Assembly: GCF_025961205.1 (NCBI RefSeq)
Contig: NZ_JAOQNH010000001.1
Span: forward strand, 1,946,001 to 2,010,000
Reading direction: 5' to 3'
Length of the DNA: 64,000 bases
Origin: Azospirillum fermentarium
Lineage (GTDB): Bacteria > Pseudomonadota > Alphaproteobacteria > Azospirillales > Azospirillaceae
Shown here: in pieces, positions 43,156 through 52,461 of the stretch
Layout: every line of letters starts with the position of its first letter
How positions within the stretch are numbered: the first letter of the stretch is position 1
Translations under genes and position numbers: made by a program
Notes under the pieces: model-generated
Databases searched by the model: none
Told to the model about the DNA's origin: nothing
The model's input: the letters and a program-made list of their open reading frames with translations, nothing else

Positions 43156-43195
43156 ACGCCGGCTGCCGCGGATCCGCGGCCCGGCGTCCCGTCTT
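43156..43195 (+). terminator. hairpin after acpP, possible partial terminator
   Basis: ACGCCGG (43156-43162) pairs with CCGGCGT (43181-43187), enclosing the palindrome CCGCGGATCCGCGG; then CCCGTCTTTCG. The T tract is weak, so it may attenuate rather than end transcription into fabF. Confidence 0.45.
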
Positions 43196-43271
43196 TCGTG
43201 AACACGACAGCGCACCCGGCGGGATCCGTCTCAGCCGAACGCGCCATTGAACGCAAGGTCAGGAACAGTCC

Positions 43272-44534
43272 ATGAGACGAGTCGTCGTTACCGGCCTCGG
43301 TCTGGTCACGCCGCTGGGCGTGGGCCACAAGCGCAACTGGGACCGCCTCATCAATGCCGAATCCGGCATCGGCTCCATCACCCGGTTCGATGTTTCCGAC
43401 CTGCCCTCGAAGGTCGCGGGCCAGGTGCCGCGCGGTGACGGCGAGGGTCTGTTCAACCCCGATACCCATGTTCCGCCGAAGGATCAGCGGAAGATGGACG
43501 AATTCATCATCTACGCCATCGCGGCGGCCAACGAAGCCATCGCCGATTCGGGCTGGGTGCCCGCCACGGACGAAGACCGTGAGCGCACCGGCGTCATGAT
43601 CGGGTCGGGCATCGGCGGTCTGGCCGGCATCGCCGAAGGCGCTGTGACGTTGCATGAAAAGGGGCCGCGCCGCGTCTCCCCCTTCTTCATTCCGGCGTGC
43701 CTCATCAACGAGGCGTCGGGGCATGTCTCCATCAATTACGGTTTCAAGGGGCCGAACCACGCGGTGGTCACCGCCTGCTCGACCGGTGCGCACGCCATCG
43801 GCGATGCCGCCCGGCTGATCATGCTGGACGATGCCGACGTGATGGTCTGCGGTGGGGCCGAGGGCGCCATCTGCCGTCTGGGCATCGCCGGCTTCGCCGC
43901 CATGCGCGCGCTGTCCACCGGCTACAACGACACGCCCGACCGCGCGTCCCGTCCCTATGACAAGGGCCGCGACGGCTTCGTCATGGGCGAGGGCTCGGGC
44001 ATCCTGGTCCTGGAAGAGCTGGAGCACGCCAAGAAGCGCGGCGCCCACATCTATGCCGAGGTGATCGGCTATGGCCTGTCGGGCGATGCCTACCATCTGG
44101 CCGCCCCGGCGGAAGACGGCAACGGCGGCTTCCGCTCCATGCGCGGTGCGCTGAAGCGCGCCGGGCTGAACCCCGAAGACATCGGCTACATCAACGCCCA
44201 CGGCACCTCCACCCCGCTGGGTGACGAGATCGAGCTGGGGGCCGTGCGCCGCCTGTTCGGGGCGGCCATGGACACGGTCGCCATGTCGTCCACCAAGTCG
44301 GCGATCGGCCATCTGCTGGGCGCGGCCGGTGCGGTGGAAGCCATCTATTCCATCAAGGCGATCAACCATGGCGTGGTTCCGCCCACGCTGAACCTGGAAG
44401 ATCCGTCGGATAGCTGCCTGGGCGTCAATCTGGTGGCCAAGGTGGCGCAGGAACGCACGGTGAAGGCGGCGCTGTCCAACTCCTTCGGGTTTGGCGGCAC
44501 CAACGCCTCGCTGGTGTTCAAAGAGTACGTCTGA
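43272..44534 (+). CDS. fabF: 3-oxoacyl-ACP synthase II
   Basis: A 420-residue condensing enzyme. VVTGLGLVTPLG begins it; the active Cys169 is in VVTACSTGAHAIGDA; the two His are in NAHGTSTPLGDEIE and SAIGHLLGAAGAVEA; it ends NSFGFGGTNASLVFK. It elongates acyl-ACP with malonyl-ACP. ATG at 43272 follows AGGAACAG. Confidence 0.96.
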   Translation: MRRVVVTGLGLVTPLGVGHKRNWDRLINAESGIGSITRFDVSDLPSKVAGQVPRGDGEGLFNPDTHVPPKDQRKMDEFIIYAIAAANEAIADSGWVPATDEDRERTGVMIGSGIGGLAGIAEGAVTLHEKGPRRVSPFFIPACLINEASGHVSINYGFKGPNHAVVTACSTGAHAIGDAARLIMLDDADVMVCGGAEGAICRLGIAGFAAMRALSTGYNDTPDRASRPYDKGRDGFVMGEGSGILVLEELEHAKKRGAHIYAEVIGYGLSGDAYHLAAPAEDGNGGFRSMRGALKRAGLNPEDIGYINAHGTSTPLGDEIELGAVRRLFGAAMDTVAMSSTKSAIGHLLGAAGAVEAIYSIKAINHGVVPPTLNLEDPSDSCLGVNLVAKVAQERTVKAALSNSFGFGGTNASLVFKEYV

Positions 44535-44551
44535 CACGGCGGAGGATGACG

Positions 44552-45562
44552 ATGGGCTGGGGTCTCCGGATTGCCGCCGGGGGGCTGGCCCTCGTCGTTG
44601 GCGCTGCGGCGCTTGCCGGGTATGCGGTGACGTGGGCACAGGGTGCCGTCACCGCGCCGGGGCCTCTGACCGCTCCTGCCGCGGTGGTGATCCCGCGGGG
44701 CGGCGGCACCGAAACCATCGCCATGACGCTGTGGCAGGCGGGGGTTATCGACAACCCGCTGCTGTTCACCGCCGCCACCAAATTCCATGGACCACGCCGT
44801 GACCTGAAGGCCGGGGAGTTCGTCTTTCCCGCCGGGGTCAGTGTGGCCGGGGCGCTGGACCTGCTGCGCCAGGGCAAGCCCGTGGTTCACAAGCTCACCG
44901 TCCCCGAAGGGCTGACCAGCCAGCAGGTGGCCGGGCTGCTGACCGCCAGCCCGCTGCTGTCCGGGATCATCGACGGGCGCCCGGCGGAAGGGTCTTTGCT
45001 GCCGGAAACCTATCATTTCTCGTATGGCGAGAGCCGGGCGGCGCTGCTGTCCCGCATGAAGGCCGCCATGGATCAGGCGCTGGCCGACGCGTGGAAGAGC
45101 CGCGCCGCCGACCTGCCGCTGCGCACCCCCGCCGAAGCGCTGGTCCTGGCGTCGGTGGTGGAGAAGGAAACCGGCGTGGCGGCGGAACGCCCGCGGGTGG
45201 CCGGGGTGTTCGTCAACCGTCTGCGCACCGGCATGCGGCTGCAATCGGACCCCACGGTGATCTATGCCCTGACCAACGGCGAGACGGATTTCACCCGTCC
45301 CTTGACGCGGGCGGATCTGAAGGTGGACTCGCCCTACAACACCTATGTGACGGGGGGGCTTCCCCCCGGCCCTATCGCCAACCCCGGACGGGCGGCGCTG
45401 GTGGCGGCGACCCAGCCGGAAAAGCACGAGTTCGTGTATTTCGTCGCCGATGGCACCGGCGGTCACGCCTTTGCCAAGAGCTTGAGCGACCACAACCGCA
45501 ACGTTACCCGCTGGCGTGAAGGGCAGAGGGCCAACGGGGCCCCGGATCCTTCACCGGAATAA
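44552..45562 (+). CDS. mltG: endolytic murein transglycosylase
   Basis: A 336-residue MltG/YceG protein: one N-terminal membrane helix (about 5-27), a LysM-like region (ETIAMTLWQAGVIDN), then the catalytic domain with GSLLPETYHF, LASVVEKETG holding the catalytic Glu, RPRVAGVFVNRLRTGMRLQS, PYNTYVTGGLPPGPIANPG and a closing HAFAKSLSDHNRNV. It cleaves nascent glycan strands at the inner membrane and sets their length. Two ATG codons compete: 44546 abuts the GGAGG, while 44552 is spaced 6 bases from it and is preferred. It follows fabF by 17 bases, the usual alphaproteobacterial arrangement. Confidence 0.93.
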   Translation: MGWGLRIAAGGLALVVGAAALAGYAVTWAQGAVTAPGPLTAPAAVVIPRGGGTETIAMTLWQAGVIDNPLLFTAATKFHGPRRDLKAGEFVFPAGVSVAGALDLLRQGKPVVHKLTVPEGLTSQQVAGLLTASPLLSGIIDGRPAEGSLLPETYHFSYGESRAALLSRMKAAMDQALADAWKSRAADLPLRTPAEALVLASVVEKETGVAAERPRVAGVFVNRLRTGMRLQSDPTVIYALTNGETDFTRPLTRADLKVDSPYNTYVTGGLPPGPIANPGRAALVAATQPEKHEFVYFVADGTGGHAFAKSLSDHNRNVTRWREGQRANGAPDPSPE

Positions 45563-45653
45563 CCTTGGGGCTATTATTATCTGGATGCTTGCGCCGCTTC
45601 CCCGCTGACGGCACCATGACTGGGTGTCGATCCATGCGGAAGGGGAAGGGAAA

Positions 45654-46052
45654 ATGGAAACGGACGTGCAGAAGCGCATCCGCGAACGTGCCTACGCCAT
45701 CTGGCTGGAAGAAGGCTGTCCGCATGGGCGGGACACCGACCATTGGATGCAGGCTGAGCGCGACATCGCCGGCGGCCTGACCGAAACGGAAACGGCGTCC
45801 GTGGCTCCCGCCGCGGCAGCGGCAGTGCCAGCGGCTGAGGTGGCGGACAAGGCGCCCACGAAACCGAAGCGCACCCGGACCACTCCGCCTGCTGTGGAAA
45901 AAGCGGAACCGGCGGCCAAGGCCCCGGCCCGCAAGCCGGCGGTGAGGAAGGCGGCCGCCCCCACGGTCACCACGAAGCTTGCGGAAAAGACGGAAGCGGC
46001 GGAGCCGAAGACGACGCGCACCCGGCGCAAGACGTCCACGGCCCCGGCCTGA
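45654..46052 (+). CDS. DUF2934 protein with lysine/alanine-rich tail
   Basis: A 132-residue small protein. The first ~45 residues match DUF2934: IRERAYAIWLEEGCPHGRDT followed by DHWMQAERDI. The rest is a low-complexity Ala/Lys/Pro/Thr tail (KAPTKPKRTRTTPPAVEKAE, then KAPARKPAVRKAAAP), much like histone H1-type or HU-tail sequences and probably disordered. The function is unknown; binding to nucleic acid through the tail is a guess from composition. ATG at 45654 follows GGGGAAGGG; the frame extends to a GTG at 45624 without an RBS. Confidence 0.75.
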   Translation: METDVQKRIRERAYAIWLEEGCPHGRDTDHWMQAERDIAGGLTETETASVAPAAAAAVPAAEVADKAPTKPKRTRTTPPAVEKAEPAAKAPARKPAVRKAAAPTVTTKLAEKTEAAEPKTTRTRRKTSTAPA

Positions 46053-46078
46053 TCCCGGTTCACCGCGTCCTTGTGTGG

Positions 46079-46294
46079 TCAGGCGGCGTTGGACACCACC
46101 ACGACGCCGGCCATGGAGCCGTATTCCTTGCGGGCATCGCGCATCCGCTCCAGGGTTTCGCGCAGGCTTTCCTCGGCGAAGCCCGGCGGGAGCTGGTGCA
46201 ACTCCTTCTCCGTCATGTCGATGAAGGCATCGAGCAGCCGGGCGTGGATGCGGCAGGCCTTGCGGAGTTCGGCGGCGATGGTGAGTCCAGGCAT
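46079..46294 (-). CDS. small hypothetical protein (71 aa)
   Basis: The protein starts MPGLTIAAELRKACRIHARL, continues with an amphipathic helical middle (LLDAFIDMTEKELHQLPPG, ESLRETLERMRDARKE) and ends MAGVVVVSNAA. It has no recognised domain, signal or membrane segment. The ATG at 46294 follows AGGAG at good spacing, which is the main support, together with codon use; the frame upstream to 46336 lacks such a signal. It is convergent with the DUF2934 gene, 26 bases apart. Confidence 0.6.
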   Translation of the reverse strand: MPGLTIAAELRKACRIHARLLDAFIDMTEKELHQLPPGFAEESLRETLERMRDARKEYGSMAGVVVVSNAA

Positions 46295-46492
46295 TGTTTG
46301 TCTCCTGCGATGCGCGGGACAGGCGCGATGAGGCACTTTTGGCCTCTGCCGGTTAACAAACTCTTTCCTGGTCTGGGCAATTTCCGGTCATATTTTGCAC
46401 TACCACTTTCGAAGAGCGGCGCTATCCGAAATATCGAATGATTTCTTCTTCTGATAGGGCCGCTTTTCTTGAAGATGGTGTGTGAAAGGCGA

Positions 46493-47203
46493 TCAGATCC
46501 AGTCGTCGCCGCCGTCCGACCCGGAATCATCGAAACCGGCATCGTCATAAGCGGCGTCGGTGGCACCGGTATCCGCCGGAGGATTGCCATAGAAATTGTT
46601 GATGGTGGTCTCCGACACGGCGCCCTGGGCCGCTTCGGCGGCGTGTGCGGTGCCGGAACTGAACATCGACTGGATGGCGCTGGCCGCCAGCATGCCGCCG
46701 GCCACGCCGACCGCCGTCTGTGCCGCACCGGCCAGGAAACCACCCCCGCCCCCCTGGGGCGCATAACCCATGCCGGGGCCGCCGAAAGCCGGCTGTCCAT
46801 AACCGGCTGACGCCGGGGCGGCGGGGTAGGACAGGCGCCGGCCCCACGGACCGCCGGACGCCGCCGGCTGTTGCGGAACCGGTGCCGGTACGGCGGGGGA
46901 GGGCGGCGGGGCGCCCCACAGGCTGCGCACCCCGCCCATGAAACCGCCGCCCGTCGGCGCTTGGGCGGGGGCGGCGGTCTCCAGGGCACGGATGCGGCTT
47001 TCCAGGGCTTCGATCTTTTGCTGGGCGCCGCTCAGGGCCTGCTGCTGGAACAGCACGGCCTGGGCCATGTAATAGACGGCGTTGGGCTGGTGCTGCGCGG
47101 CCTCGCGGATCAGCCGCTCGGCCTCCGGGTCGCGCGGCTGGGCCTCCGCGTCGCGCAGGCGGCGGAACAGATCGTCGATCAGGGCGCGTTCCTCGGGCGT
47201 CAT
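46493..47203 (-). CDS. DUF2076 family protein
   Basis: A 236-residue protein. The N-terminal ~80 residues are the DUF2076 helical domain (MTPEERALIDDLFRRLRDAE to YYMAQAVLFQQQAL) with a short coiled coil (QQKIEALESRIRALE). A Pro/Gly/Ala-rich middle with a small hydrophobic Gly/Ala stretch (GGGGFLAGAAQTAVGVAGGM) follows, and the C-terminus is very acidic (DDAGFDDSGSDGGDDWI). The family (COG3416) has no firm function; envelope association has been suggested. ATG at 47203 follows CAGGAGAG. Confidence 0.8.
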   Translation of the reverse strand: MTPEERALIDDLFRRLRDAEAQPRDPEAERLIREAAQHQPNAVYYMAQAVLFQQQALSGAQQKIEALESRIRALETAAPAQAPTGGGFMGGVRSLWGAPPPSPAVPAPVPQQPAASGGPWGRRLSYPAAPASAGYGQPAFGGPGMGYAPQGGGGGFLAGAAQTAVGVAGGMLAASAIQSMFSSGTAHAAEAAQGAVSETTINNFYGNPPADTGATDAAYDDAGFDDSGSDGGDDWI

Positions 47204-47220
47204 CCGTCTCTCCTGAAAGC

Positions 47221-47253
47221 AAAAACCGCCGCGGCCAGCAATGCCGCGGCGGT
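47221..47253 (-). terminator. intrinsic terminator of the CBS gene
   Basis: ACCGCCGCGGC (47225-47235) and GCCGCGGCGGT (47243-47253) form a perfect 11-bp stem with a 7-base loop; on the minus strand five T follow. It lies 57 bases past the CBS gene stop and 18 bases ahead of the DUF2076 start. Confidence 0.85.
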
Positions 47254-47309
47254 TGTCATGTGGCGGTGTGACGGTCCCGGTGCAAGGGGCCCCGGTGTCA
47301 GGAAACGGC

Positions 47310-47744
47310 TCAGGCCAGGATCTCGGCCAGCGCTTCCTTCTCGTCCAGTTCCCGTTCCAGGGTTGCCAGTTCCGGGCCGACGGCATCACGGATCGACACC
47401 ATGCCGACCGGGCGCCCGTCCTCGACCACCGGCATGTGGCGGAACCCGCCGTCGTGCATGCGGTGCAGCGCGTTCAGGACCATGCAATCGGGGGTGACGG
47501 TCAGGGGATCGGGGGTCATCACCTGCTCGACCGTGGTGCGGGTGGGGTCCAGCCCGCCGGCCAGCACGCGGAACAGCGCGTCGCGTTCGGTGAAGATGCC
47601 GGTCAGCCGGTCACCGGCGGTCACCATCAGCGACCCGACGCCGAATTCCTTCATCATCACGGCGGCGGTGCGCACGGTGGTATCGGGGGTAATGGTGAAG
47701 ATACGCTGGTGGCGGACAATATCCCGAACCGGACGGGTGTGCAT
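47310..47744 (-). CDS. tandem CBS-domain protein
   Basis: A 144-residue protein made of two CBS motifs (about 8-62 and 72-128): ITPDTTVRTAAVMMKEFGVG with GIFTERD, and VTPDCMVLNALHRMHDGGF with PVGMVSIRD. Free-standing CBS pairs bind adenosine nucleotides and sense energy state. The C-terminus ends in an acidic helix (ERELDEKEALAEILA). No fused effector is present, so its partner is unknown. The upstream gap holds a GGCTGTC/GACAGCC inverted repeat at 47771-47804. Confidence 0.88.
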   Translation of the reverse strand: MHTRPVRDIVRHQRIFTITPDTTVRTAAVMMKEFGVGSLMVTAGDRLTGIFTERDALFRVLAGGLDPTRTTVEQVMTPDPLTVTPDCMVLNALHRMHDGGFRHMPVVEDGRPVGMVSIRDAVGPELATLERELDEKEALAEILA

Positions 47745-47900
47745 CGAGCAATCCTCCCTCGTTGGTGAGAGGCTGTCCGTTGTGTTTGTTTCTTGGTGAC
47801 AGCCAAAGGAAGAATGCGGAACACAGCCATGATCGGCAACCCTGACATTGGGGACAGGGCTGTTCGACTTCGGTGATAGGAATATCTTGTAAGAGGACTA

Positions 47901-48947
47901 TTACCGCCCCGTCCGCCCGCGCCACACCTGGAACTGCGGCGTTTCCAGCAGGCATTCGGTGATGGGCAGATGGGCCTGGATCAGCTTGCCGGCCCCGGCG
48001 GTGCGCTGGATCACCGCGATCAGCACCCCGTCGTGGCGCAGCCGGTTGGGCGCGTCGCGCACCAGGGATTCCAATGCTGCGAAATCCTCATGCCCCCCGC
48101 GATGCAACGGCGGGTTCGACACGATCAGGTCATAGCGCACCCCGCGCGGCATGGTGCCCCAGCCGTCGCTGAGCAGGGTTTCCGCCCCCGGCAGGTTGGT
48201 GCGGGCGGCGTGCAGCGCCAGGGAATCCACGTCCAGCAGCGTCAGTGCGCTGTCGGGGTGGCGGCGGCGGATCTCGGCGGAGATCACCCCGGCGCCGCAG
48301 CCGAAATCCAGCACCCGCGCGGCACTTTTCAGCGGCGGCAGCACCTCCAGCAGGTGGGCGGTGCCGGGGTCGAGCCGGCCATGGGCGAACAGTCCCGGCC
48401 AGGACGCCAGCGTCAGCGGCCCGGCCAGCAGCCCGTCGCCCGACAGGATCACGTCCTCCCGCCACTCGTCCAGGCTCCCGCGGGCGGGGGCATCGGTGCG
48501 GGTCAGGGCCAGAACGCGGGCGCGGCGCTTGATCAGGATCGGCTCGCCGCCATCGAACAGCCCGTCCAGCCGCTTAGGAGCGGTGGCGATGCCCTCGTCG
48601 TTGCCGCCATAGATCCACAGTGGCGCCCCTGCCGGCAGCCGGGCGGCCACCGCGTGCAGCATCATGGCAAAGGCCCCCCAGCCGTGGGGCAGGCGCAGGG
48701 CCGCCCCGGCAAAGGAACCATCCACCGGCCACGGGGAAACCGCGCGGGCCGCCACATCGGTGAAGGCGTGGCGCTGCCATTCCGTGACATCCACCCCATG
48801 GGTGGTCAGCGCCGGCAGCAGCGTGCCGGTGCCGTCCCCCACCAGAAGCAGGGGGCCGGGGTGGTGAAGGCCGCACAGGGCCTGTTCGGCGACGCCGGCG
48901 ATCTCCGCCTCGCGCGCCGCGGCCCGCTGGGCCAGACGGTTGCTCAT
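47901..48947 (-). CDS. RsmC-like class I rRNA methyltransferase
   Basis: A 348-residue protein with two halves, as in RsmC. The N-terminal half is a degenerate methyltransferase-like fold. The C-terminal half carries VLDFGCGAGVISAEIRRRHP for SAM binding and the catalytic SNPPLHRG (NPPLH), typical of guanine-N2 methyltransferases of 16S or 23S rRNA. The arrangement suggests G1207-type modification; exact specificity cannot be read from sequence. It follows smpB by 14 bases on the same strand, so it belongs to the dapA-smpB transcript. Confidence 0.8.
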   Translation of the reverse strand: MSNRLAQRAAAREAEIAGVAEQALCGLHHPGPLLLVGDGTGTLLPALTTHGVDVTEWQRHAFTDVAARAVSPWPVDGSFAGAALRLPHGWGAFAMMLHAVAARLPAGAPLWIYGGNDEGIATAPKRLDGLFDGGEPILIKRRARVLALTRTDAPARGSLDEWREDVILSGDGLLAGPLTLASWPGLFAHGRLDPGTAHLLEVLPPLKSAARVLDFGCGAGVISAEIRRRHPDSALTLLDVDSLALHAARTNLPGAETLLSDGWGTMPRGVRYDLIVSNPPLHRGGHEDFAALESLVRDAPNRLRHDGVLIAVIQRTAGAGKLIQAHLPITECLLETPQFQVWRGRTGR

Positions 48948-48961
48948 CCGTGTTTCCGGTA

Positions 48962-49441
48962 TCAGCCGCGTTCGCGCATCAGGCGGGCCTTGTCGCGCTG
49001 CCAGGTGCGTTGCTTTTCGGTTTCGCGCTTGTCGGCCTTTTTCTTGCCGGTGGCGATGCCGATTTCCAGCTTGGCGATCCCACGGTCGTTGAAATAGACC
49101 GACATGGGGATCAGCGTTACGCCCTTCTGCTTGATGGACGCGGCCAGCTTGGTCAGTTCGCGGCGGTGGACCAGCAGCTTGCGCGGGCGCCGCACCTCGT
49201 GCTGAAGCCAGCGCCCGGCCTGCATGTATTCGGGGATATAGGCGTTGACCAGCATCAGCTCGCCGTCGCGGGTCAGGCCCGCGTACGCCTCGTTGATGCT
49301 GGCGCGGCCGGAGCGGAGGGATTTCACCTCCGTCCCGGTCAGCATCAGCCCGGCCTCCATGGTGTCTTCGATGAAGAAATCGAAGCGCGCGCGGCGGTTT
49401 TGCGCCGCCAGACGCCGGGGTTCCTGATCGCGCGCGGCCAC
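48962..49441 (-). CDS. smpB: SsrA-binding protein
   Basis: A 159-residue SmpB. Core motifs are [54 protein letters not shown] and the basic C-terminal tail [20 protein letters not shown] that enters the ribosome with tmRNA. It rescues stalled ribosomes. The start is GTG at 49441, spaced after AAGGAGAAA. Its place directly after dapA is the usual alphaproteobacterial order. Confidence 0.96.
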   Translation of the reverse strand: MAARDQEPRRLAAQNRRARFDFFIEDTMEAGLMLTGTEVKSLRSGRASINEAYAGLTRDGELMLVNAYIPEYMQAGRWLQHEVRRPRKLLVHRRELTKLAASIKQKGVTLIPMSVYFNDRGIAKLEIGIATGKKKADKRETEKQRTWQRDKARLMRERG

Positions 49442-49462
49442 GGTGGCTTTCTCCTTATGGTC

Positions 49463-50344
49463 TTAGAGCAGGCCCGCCGACACCATGGCGGCGCGGACGG
49501 TTTCGCGGGTGGCGTCGCTGACCGGCACCAGCGGCAGGCGCACGTCTTCCGCGCACTTGCCCAGCAGGCTGGCGGCGTACTTCACCGGACCCGGCGAGGT
49601 TTCCACGAACATGGCATGGTGCAGCGGCATCAGCAGGTCGCGGTAATGATAGGCGGTGGCGTAATCGCCGGTGCGCCAGGCATCCTGCATGGCCGCGCAC
49701 GCCTTGGGCGCCACGTTGGCCGACACCGAGATGCAGCCCACGCCGCCCTGGGCCAGAAAAGCGATGGCGGTGGCGTCCTCGCCCGAGAGCTGGCAGAAAT
49801 CGGGACCGATTTCCAGCCGGGTGCGCAAGGGGCGGACCAGATCGGCGGTGGCGTCCTTCACGCCGACGATGTTGGGCAGCTTTGCCAGCCGCGCCATGGT
49901 CGCGATCGACATATCCACGACACTGCGGCCGGGAATGTTGTAAATGATGATCGGCAAATCCGCGGAATCATGGATCGCTTTGAAATGCTGGTAGAGACCT
50001 TCCTGAGTCGGCTTGTTGTAATAGGGCGTGACCACCAGGGCCGCCGCCGCACCCGCCTGCTTGGCGTGGCGGGTCAGGGCGACGGCCTCCTCGGTGGAGT
50101 TGGAGCCGGTGCCGGCGATGACCGGAACCTTGCCGCCCGCCGCCTCGATGCACAGCTCGACGACGCGGTTGTGCTCGTCATGGGACAGGGTGGGGGATTC
50201 GCCGGTGGTGCCGCAGGGAACCAGCCCGTGGGTGCCTTCGGCAACCTGCCATTCGACGAAGGACTGGAACGCGGCCTCGTCCACTTTGCCGTTCTTGAAC
50301 GGGGTCAAGAGCGCGACGATCGAACCGTGGAACATGGGGGCCAC
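49463..50344 (-). CDS. dapA: 4-hydroxy-tetrahydrodipicolinate synthase
   Basis: A 293-residue Dap[21 protein letters not shown] opens it; GTTGESPTL is at 45-53; the catalytic Tyr135 is in IIYNIPGRS and the Schiff-base Lys163 in IVGVKDAT. It condenses pyruvate with aspartate semialdehyde, the first step of lysine and diaminopimelate synthesis. It is divergent from the transglycosylase gene (57 bases between start codons) and heads the dapA-smpB-rsmC-like transcript. Confidence 0.96.
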   Translation of the reverse strand: MAPMFHGSIVALLTPFKNGKVDEAAFQSFVEWQVAEGTHGLVPCGTTGESPTLSHDEHNRVVELCIEAAGGKVPVIAGTGSNSTEEAVALTRHAKQAGAAAALVVTPYYNKPTQEGLYQHFKAIHDSADLPIIIYNIPGRSVVDMSIATMARLAKLPNIVGVKDATADLVRPLRTRLEIGPDFCQLSGEDATAIAFLAQGGVGCISVSANVAPKACAAMQDAWRTGDYATAYHYRDLLMPLHHAMFVETSPGPVKYAASLLGKCAEDVRLPLVPVSDATRETVRAAMVSAGLL

Positions 50345-50401
50345 CTCTCAGGGACGGACACAACGGGGGAAAAGAGGATCGGCACATTAGCCCCGCGCGC
50401 G

Positions 50402-52384
50402 ATGCTGGGCAAGGGGCGTGGCGGCACGGTGCGATGCGGTATCGTACGGTCGGGCATGGCGGCGGCGCTCGCGCTGTTCCTGGCCTTCGGCGCCGCCCCG
50501 GCGCTGGCCCAGTCCGCCGCCGACCTGACGCTCTACCGCAACGCTTTCAAGGCCGCCGACAACGACCGCCACGACGAGGCGTTGCGGATGCTCCAGGGCG
50601 CCCCTGACCGGCTGCCGGGCAAGATCGTGCGCTGGATGAAGCTGGCGGCACCGGGGGCGGGCTTTCCCGAGACGGCGGCCTTCATCCGCGAAAACCCCGG
50701 CTGGCCCAATCTGGCCGCCCTGCGCCGCGGGGCGGAGGCGGCGATGCCCGACACCCTGCCCGATGCGCAGGTGCTGGCGTGGTTCCGCCAGTACGCACCC
50801 CTGACCACCGCCGGCGTCATGCGCTACGCCGACGCGCTGGCGGCGGCGGGCGAACGGGACGCGGCGGCGCGGGTGGTGCGCACCCATTGGATCGAGGCCG
50901 ACATCGCCCCGGCGGACGAGCAGGCGATGCTGATCCGCTACCGCGACCTGCTGCGGCGCCAGGACCATGTGGCCCGCCTGGACCATCTGCTGTGGGACCG
51001 GCAGGAGGCGGCGGCGCGCCGGCTGCTGCCGCTGGTGCCCGACGGCTACGACGACCTGATCGCCGCGCGCATGGCGCTTTTCAACGGGGTGGCCAACGCC
51101 GAGGCGCTGGCGGCGCGGGTGCCGTCGCCGCTGCGCGACGATGCCGGGCTGGCGTACGACTGGGTGCGCTACCTGCGGCGCAAGGGCGATGACGAGGGGG
51201 CGGCGGAACGGCTGTCCAACCCGCCCGACAAGGTGGTGCGCCCGTCGCTGTGGTGGGCGGAGCGCAACATCATCATCCGCCGGCTGCTGGACCGCGGCGA
51301 CAACCGGCTGGCCTACCGCCTGGCCATGGACCACCGGCAGGACGACGGGGTGGGGCAGGCGGAAGCGGAATTCCTGGCCGGCTTCATCGCGCTGCGCCGG
51401 CTGAACCGCCCCGGCGACGCGCTGGAGCATTTCCAGACCGTCTACAAGGAGTTCGCCTCGCCCATCACCCGCGCCCGCGGCGCCTTCTGGGCCGGCAAGG
51501 CGGCGGAGGCCGCCGGTTCCCCGGCGCGGGCGGCGGAGTGGTACAGCAAAGCGGCGCAGTACGGCGTCACCTTCTACGGCCAGTTGGCGGCCAACGAGGC
51601 GGGGGTGCGCGTGCGCCTGCCCGCCGAGCCCAAGGCGGCGGAGGCGGACGCGGTGGCGTTCGAGAAGCGTGAACTGGTGCGCGCCGCCCGGCTGCTCTAC
51701 CGCATCCAGGGCAAGAGCGACGACCGGGCGGCCATGTTCCTGCGCCGCATCGCGCTGGACGCCAAGGACGGGGAGGAGCTGCATCTGGCCGCCCGTCTGG
51801 CCCGCGACATCGGCCGCCCCGACCTGGCCATTGCCGCGGCCAAGGACAAGGTGCAGGAGGGGATTTTCCTGACCGAAACCGGCTATCCCACCATTGATCT
51901 GTCGGGGATTCCGGCACCCGAGGGGCCGCTGGTGCTGTCGCTGATCCGGCAGGAAAGCACCTTCAACCCGCTGATCGTGTCGTCGGCGGGCGCGCGGGGG
52001 CTGATGCAGCTCATGCCGCAGACGGCGCAACTGGTGGCGTCCAAGCTGGGCATCAAGCACACCCAGGCCAAACTGACCGCCGATCCGCGGCACAACGTGC
52101 GCCTCGGCTCGGCCTACATCGCCGACATGCTGGACCGCTACAACGGGTCGTACGTGCTGGCGATCGCGTCCTACAACGCCGGCCCCAACCGGGTGCGCCA
52201 GTGGCTGGACCAGTTCGGCGACCCGCGGACGGAGGCGGTGGACGTGCTGGACTGGATCGAACTGATCCCGTTTTCCGAGACCCGCAACTATGTCCAGCGG
52301 GTGATGGAGGCGACCATCGTCTACCGCGCCCGGCTGCAGGGTGCGCGGGCCGATCTGGACCTCGCCCGGCTGCTGCACCGGTAA
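50402..52384 (+). CDS. slt: soluble lytic murein transglycosylase
   Basis: A 660-residue periplasmic enzyme. A signal peptide is visible (SGMAAALALFLAFGAAPALA, cleavage before QSAADL). A long alpha-helical superhelix of TPR-like hairpins forms the body (about 40-480). The C-terminal SLT domain has LSLIRQESTFNP with catalytic Glu518, SSAGARGLMQLMPQTA and AIASYNAGPNRV. It cleaves peptidoglycan between MurNAc and GlcNAc with anhydro product formation. The start is uncertain: ATG at 50402, GTG at 50429 and ATG at 50456 share the frame, and none has a clear ribosome site. Confidence 0.92.
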   Translation: MLGKGRGGTVRCGIVRSGMAAALALFLAFGAAPALAQSAADLTLYRNAFKAADNDRHDEALRMLQGAPDRLPGKIVRWMKLAAPGAGFPETAAFIRENPGWPNLAALRRGAEAAMPDTLPDAQVLAWFRQYAPLTTAGVMRYADALAAAGERDAAARVVRTHWIEADIAPADEQAMLIRYRDLLRRQDHVARLDHLLWDRQEAAARRLLPLVPDGYDDLIAARMALFNGVANAEALAARVPSPLRDDAGLAYDWVRYLRRKGDDEGAAERLSNPPDKVVRPSLWWAERNIIIRRLLDRGDNRLAYRLAMDHRQDDGVGQAEAEFLAGFIALRRLNRPGDALEHFQTVYKEFASPITRARGAFWAGKAAEAAGSPARAAEWYSKAAQYGVTFYGQLAANEAGVRVRLPAEPKAAEADAVAFEKRELVRAARLLYRIQGKSDDRAAMFLRRIALDAKDGEELHLAARLARDIGRPDLAIAAAKDKVQEGIFLTETGYPTIDLSGIPAPEGPLVLSLIRQESTFNPLIVSSAGARGLMQLMPQTAQLVASKLGIKHTQAKLTADPRHNVRLGSAYIADMLDRYNGSYVLAIASYNAGPNRVRQWLDQFGDPRTEAVDVLDWIELIPFSETRNYVQRVMEATIVYRARLQGARADLDLARLLHR

Positions 52385-52401
52385 CGGGGTGTAAAAAGCC
52401 G

Positions 52402-52430
52402 AAAAACCCCTCTCCCCGGGGGGAGAGGGG
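52402..52430 (-). terminator. terminator between convergent slt and phoX
   Basis: CCCCTCTCCCC (52407-52417) and GGGGAGAGGGG (52420-52430) make a near-perfect hairpin. On the minus strand it is followed by five T (A run 52402-52406), so it serves phoX; it may also slow transcription from slt. Confidence 0.75.
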
Positions 52431-52461
52431 GTGGCAGGGGAAAGTGGGGGAACGGCTCAGG

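Noticed and set aside
48950-52384. An 1144-codon frame suggesting a very long transglycosylase
   Set aside because: The first ~480 codons are antisense to dapA, smpB and are not protein-like; the enzyme with its signal peptide begins near 50402.
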